This document shows, piece by piece, positions 61,056 to 64,000 of a stretch of DNA of 64,000 bases. This DNA is from Lithospermum erythrorhizon. Lineage: Eukaryota > Streptophyta > Magnoliopsida > Boraginales > Boraginaceae. The stretch is taken from assembly GCA_019722365.1 (NCBI GenBank), contig JADFUC010001925.1, positions 620,001 to 684,000 of the forward strand. The letters run 5' to 3'. The notes under the pieces are model-generated. The model was not told the DNA's origin and made no database searches. It saw nothing but the letters and a program-made list of their open reading frames with translations. A program made the translations under genes and the position numbers. The first letter of the stretch is position 1, and each line of letters starts with the position of its first letter.

Positions 61056-61453
61056 ATTATTAGTAGTTAACATCTATTATAATAATAATAACAATAATTC
61101 TACTAAAAGCATATAAAGATATGCTACATATTAATTTTTCAGCTTTTTGCAACAGGTCAAATATTCAGCTTTAACGCGACATTTGTAATCATATCCACGA
61201 ATGTAATATTTCAGAATCTAATCGAAAGAAGCATATATCAACTATAAGAAATTGAATATCCATGTAGATACAAATATTATTATTTTAACAATTTGATCTC
61301 ATCTCGACTAAATATATCGATAAATTGATCATCAAATTTAGTATCATCAATTTTTTTATTTTATATCTGCTTAAATTGCATGATTTAAAAAGTATAATTT
61401 AAATTCTTTGTGAACCTATATACAAAATCATATATATGTAGGAATTAGATATC

Positions 61454-61468
61454 AATAATAATGATAAC

Positions 61469-61511
<43 letters not shown>

Positions 61512-61548
61512 TAATAAAATAATAATAATTTACAACAAGTATATGATT
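61454..61548. repeat. (AAT)n microsatellite
   Basis: Long TAA/AAT trinucleotide tract, nearly perfect from about 61468 to 61508, then interrupted. Confidence 0.9.
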
Positions 61549-61597
61549 ATTTTAAATAATACATGTTAGAATAATATAACAATAGTTCTACATATTA

Positions 61598-61660
61598 AAT
61601 AATAATAATAATAATAATATTAAATAATAATAATAATAATAATAATAAATAATAATAATA
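61598..61660. repeat. (AAT)n microsatellite, second tract
   Basis: AATAAT units with a few interruptions, ~50 bp after the first tract and just left of the foldback element. Confidence 0.88.
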
Positions 61661-61727
61661 ACAATAACAATAGTCTCTACATATAATTGTTTAACTAACA
61701 CCTATTATAATAATAATAACAATATGT

Positions 61728-62282
61728 CTACATAAAATATATTATTATTTAATATTCCGTAGTAGTTAATTCCTATTAGCACTCATGAGTTATCAATTAA
61801 AAAATGGAATTATTAATTAAAAAGATAATACGTTTGCCTAACTTTTAAATTTTTTTAGATTTTTAGAAGGTATTTAGTAATTAATAGTATGAAAATAGAA
61901 GAAACGAAAGAAATACAATTTTTATTCGCACTTTTATATATGTTAGTGATGATTAGTGATTAGCAAAATTCGACAAAGATTATAAACTTATTCATGAATT
62001 AATATATGACTCCTGGTCTGATGCATTTATATTGACTTATTTCAAAATTTCGAATTGCAATTATGCATTGATGCTTATTATCAGTAAAATATATAAAAGT
62101 GTGAATAAGGGTTATCTTTCTTCCATTTTTACACTATTAATTACTAAATTACCATTCTTTGTAAAAATATAAAATTTAAGTTAAAATATTATATTTTTAA
62201 TTAATAATTTTACCTCTTAATTGATCATTCATGAGTGCTAATAGAAATTAACTACTATTAAATAATAATATATTTTATGTAG
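61728..62282. mobile_element. ~555-bp foldback MITE-like element
   Basis: The left arm, starting CTACATAAAATATATTATTA, pairs with the right arm, ending TAATAATATATTTTATGTAG. Pairing continues through TAGTAGTTAATT, CTATTAGCACTCATGA, ATCAATTAA, AATTATTAATTAAAAA, TAGTAATTAATAGT and CACTTTTATATA. Arms of ~210 bp flank a ~140-bp loop. There is no coding capacity. The left arm has a small insertion (ATTCCG) missing from the right. Such long-arm foldbacks are typical of non-autonomous DNA transposons. Confidence 0.82.
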
Positions 62283-63013
62283 TATTGGAACTAAGAGATA
62301 TTAGATCTCATAATAATACCCGTTGAACAATTTAGATTGTACAACCGATTTATACATTATATATGTAAGTTCAATATATGTCGATCATGTACATTTGACA
62401 TGTAAGATTTATCGAATCGATATTAAAAAGCATGATGACTTTACTAGTGGCCCTCATAATATATATATTAAGATAATGATCGGTCAATATTATCTAATAT
62501 ATTGTTATTGTCGATCCGTCCTAAGAGGTCACACACAAACAGTAAACCGAACTAATAATAATATGTATTATAACTTCTCAGGTTTAAAGTGAAACATGAA
62601 GAAAATATTCGGGTTCAAAATGGAACTATATGAGAACATTGGGGCGATTTCCAATTGTTAGAAATACACCCCTAGTTTGACTAGAATGGTGTAGGAGATA
62701 GGGTTTCCAAAATCTTCCCTTTGTAGAATAATTCTAGAATATTCTACCTAGCCACTTAACGTGTCTTTATTTTAGGGATGTGTTAGCTTTGTGTTAATCT
62801 AGACACTAATAACTCCAATTCTAGTCGACTAAATGTAGTGAGGGAAGAAGTTTTGCTTAACTCTCTATAAAAGCCTAAAAAAATTGATGCATATATAAAG
62901 GTTACTTTTTGGAGAAGAAAAATTGTTCATTCATTCTAGACTTTTTGAAGTCAAAGAATCTTCTCTCTCCACCTCTAGTTCAACTTTCCCCTCCCCTTTG
63001 GAAGAGAAAATTA

Positions 63014-63044
63014 TTGTTATTATTATTATTACTATTATTATTAA
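63014..63044. repeat. (TTA)n microsatellite
   Basis: Short TTA trinucleotide tract within the right arm of the outer inverted repeat. Confidence 0.8.
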
Positions 63045-63089
63045 TTATCCATTTGAATTATAATAGATGTTAACTGCTAATAATTGTAG

Positions 63090-64000
63090 TTTCAGTTAAT
63101 AAATAATGATAAAGTCATATACGAGCATTAGGATTCTGAATAAATTATTTCTTCTACCCAGCCCACGTACGAAATTCAAGCACACCTAATCCCAAACTGT
63201 TGACATAAATGGCTGCCAGAGTTAAATTTTCTTTCTTTATTCTCTTCCAACTTTACGTGATAAACGAAATCATAAAGTAAAACATACTACCAAATACCAA
63301 ATTATTATTTTCTTAATATTATTATCATTATAGATAACAGAGCCTGTGAGTCAATTTAATTAATCGGTATGTCTGTAACAACATGTTAATACGACACGTG
63401 TCGCCGAAAAAAATCTTATTTTCTTAGTCAATAAAAGAGACGGTATGGTTAAATTGAAAATTTTTTCATCTTTTGAAACTAATTATCTACTCATCAAGTA
63501 TAATTGTTTTTGATTGATTATTATTCAATAATGTAATTTTGACGTTAATATTATATTACTAATGTTTTACTAAAAATATTATTACATACCGATTTGACAT
63601 ATATTATTTAAGTTTATAAAAGTTTATTATTTTTTGTTGAATATGTATTATTAATAATTTAAGTAATATCACTAATAAAGTATACTTGAAATAAAATGTA
63701 CTAGAAAATAAAACAAATACTATCCACATAAAGTAACGCGGTCGTGCTATAAAATTTATACTAATGATCTTTAAAAAAAATATTTAATCATCATATCTTA
63801 TCATAATTTTTCATCTGATATTTAAAGAGTTATTCATCATAAAAGTATCCATTGAAAAAATAAAAATATTGATTAAAAAAAATCGAAGAAGTGTAAGTTT
63901 TTACACAATTTTAGAATGATTTTGAATTAAACATAAAAAATGTATCAAATATTTGAAAAATCTATCAGACGAATTAATACTCATAACGTAAGTATTATTA
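63090..64000. other. AT-rich right end of the window
   Basis: No gene or repeat class recognised. ACGACACGTGTCG near 63393 contains a CACGTG (G-box) palindrome, but no gene start nearby supports a function. Confidence 0.45.

Larger units (their letters stand above)
61056..63089. repeat. outer inverted-repeat pair around the foldback region
   Basis: Left arm 61056-61092 (TTAGTAGTTAACATCTATTA then TAATAATAATAAC) matches the reverse complement of 63016-63089, where GTTATTATTATTATT is separated from TATAATAGATGTTAAC by ~30 bp. A third, direct copy is at 61688-61722. This suggests a transposon terminal sequence present three times, perhaps nested copies. Confidence 0.6.

Noticed and set aside
60833..62592. 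Short frames in the AT-rich right end
   Set aside because: AT-biased composition, no family resemblance, and partial overlap with microsatellites and foldback arms.
1..64000. A gene cluster or novel defence-type system
   Set aside because: The six recognisable host genes belong to unrelated conserved plant families; the remainder is transposons and simple repeats.

Overview
This is a nuclear DNA window from a flowering plant, most likely a eudicot. The genes are intron-rich with GT-AG splice sites, intergenic DNA is strongly AT-rich, and the repeats are plant LINE, Ty1/copia, Ty3/gypsy and MITE types. I cannot narrow the taxon further. I see no rRNA, CRISPR or bacterial operon structure, and no tRNA gene I could support.

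Layout. From 1.4 to 15.4 kb is a compact gene block: an ERDJ2/SEC63-type ER J-protein gene (+), the RLPH2-type tyrosine phosphatase gene (-), and a 20-exon BTB/LRR gene of the FBL11 type (-). From 16.4 to 18.75 kb lies a GC-richer element built on a GACGC/CGACG motif. A CYP94C1-type P450 gene (-), a jasmonate-catabolism type, sits at 19.5-21.1 kb. From about 25.5 to 40.0 kb is a minus-strand LINE split inside its endonuclease domain by an 8.6-kb plus-strand Ty1/copia element; a 5-bp target duplication (AGTCC) flanks the copia. An intronless A20/AN1 zinc-finger stress-associated protein gene (+) is at 44.6-45.1 kb. From 45.7 to 54.3 kb is degraded Ty3/gypsy DNA with a Tat-like gag remnant and several tandem-repeat arrays, one made of roughly 60-bp units that each carry palindromes. 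A LITTLE ZIPPER (ZPR3-type) microprotein gene with a 5'UTR intron is at 58.4-59.3 kb. The right end is AT-rich and holds microsatellites and a large foldback element.

The host genes belong to unrelated processes: ER protein translocation, phosphotyrosine signalling, ubiquitin-adaptor/LRR, jasmonate turnover, stress response and HD-ZIP III regulation. They do not form a functional cluster.

The most striking pattern is that three of the six recognisable host genes have lesions in otherwise intact, correctly spliced exons. ERDJ2 lacks 17 nt that include the HP of its HPD motif and a further ~62 nt downstream. FBL11 lacks 2 nt in exon 16. CYP94C1 breaks frame just before its last ~30 codons. The transposons are also unusually indel-rich. 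Either these loci are decaying, or the underlying assembly has consensus deletions. I found no convincing undescribed molecular system; the strongest structural curiosities are the palindromic tandem array and the foldback element.
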